Below, piece by piece: positions 63,698 to 64,000 of a stretch of DNA of 64,000 nt. The DNA comes from Paenibacillus sp. UNC451MF (lineage in GTDB: Bacteria > Bacillota > Bacilli > Paenibacillales > NBRC-103111). Where the stretch lies: NCBI RefSeq assembly GCF_000686845.1, contig NZ_JMLS01000001.1, positions 558,001 through 622,000 of the forward strand. The letters run 5' to 3'. The notes beneath the pieces are model-generated. The model worked only from the letters and a program-made list of their open reading frames with translations, did no database searches and was not told where the DNA came from. Every line of letters begins with the position of its first letter. The stretch's first letter is position 1. The translations under genes and the position numbers were made by a program.

Positions 63698-64000
63698 GTA
63701 ATTCCAGGAACAGCAATAGAGATAAGATACGGGAGTCGAGCTCCACACTTGAAATGAAGATCGCCTATTTTCTGCAGACCGGATCGGTCGAGAAGAAGGT
63801 GGTCTTTTTTGTGATTTTTACCGGAGATATAGAAGGAAAAAAACTAAAAACCACCACGTTTCATAAGCTGTTAAACGCTATTTTCATTGATTTTGTATAT
63901 GATAACGTAGGTAACCATGTCTGGTTAGTTTTGGTTCATTAAAAAGCACTTTGAACTCGTTAAAAATCGTATTTAAAGATGGTTTTAGGTGTGATATTAT
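63698..64000. other. Non-coding end region
   Basis: About 300 bases, AT-rich. Apart from the second hairpin (63776-63810) I see no gene with a ribosome binding site, no tRNA and no repeat. The last bases may be the upstream region of a gene outside the window. Confidence 0.5.

Noticed and set aside
63655-63942. 95-residue open frame at the window end
   Set aside because: It starts inside the second ABC subunit in another frame, lacks an SD, crosses two hairpins and has low-complexity sequence.

Overview
The window looks like the chromosome of a spore-forming, nitrate-assimilating Gram-positive bacterium of the Paenibacillus type. Supporting signs are the sporulation genes (spoIVFA, spoIVFB, spo0B, bofC, spoVB, and SpoIID and LysM coat-type proteins), GGAGG-type ribosome binding sites with frequent GTG and TTG starts, an RNase G gene next to spoIVFB, separate secD and secF genes, and a YesN/YesM-type two-component system. 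Genus and species are inferred from protein resemblance and gene order only. Nearly all of the window is coding. I saw no rRNA, tRNA, CRISPR array, prophage or insertion sequence.

Bases 1-40000 follow the minCD-to-apt backbone known from Bacillus subtilis, with additions. The order is minC(partial)-minD-rodA-spoIVFA-spoIVFB-rng-[L21 leader]-rplU-prp-rpmA-spo0B-obg. Next comes an inserted nitrogen block (narK, nasC-type nitrate reductase, TrpD2-like protein, opposing Nudix gene), then pheB-hom-thrB-pheA. The sporulation/recombination block follows (LysM coat-type protein, bofC, ruvC-ruvA-ruvB, SpoIID-like protein), then queA-tgt-yajC. After that come a TIGR04086 membrane protein, an SLC13/ArsB-like transporter, a DUF421 protein, spoVB and comN, and finally secD-secF, a CDF transporter, recJ and apt.

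From about 40 kb the backbone stops (relA does not follow apt) and the content becomes accessory. It holds a MraY-like paralogue, a FAH-family hydrolase, a BASS transporter, an SDR, a DUF445 protein and a solitary Ku. A carbohydrate locus occupies 46.5-58.3 kb: YesN/YesM regulators, a lipoprotein solute-binding protein with no permeases, a GH31 glycosidase, an SGNH esterase-type hydrolase, a sugar isomerase-type TIM barrel, a Gfo/Idh/MocA dehydrogenase, an AraC regulator and an alginate-lyase-family protein. The window ends with a reduced LtaS-type sulfatase-fold protein and a heterodimeric ABC exporter.

The most interesting non-coding signal is a 41-nt hairpin element found directly upstream of ruvB, recJ and the Gfo/Idh gene, with extra copies beside two of them. 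Its flanks are invariant and end in the Shine-Dalgarno sequence AAGGAGG. Its 8-bp stem varies in sequence but always keeps pairing. A near-perfect GlnR/TnrA-type site lies at the narK promoter, and two well-formed operator-like palindromes lie between the SDR and DUF445 genes.
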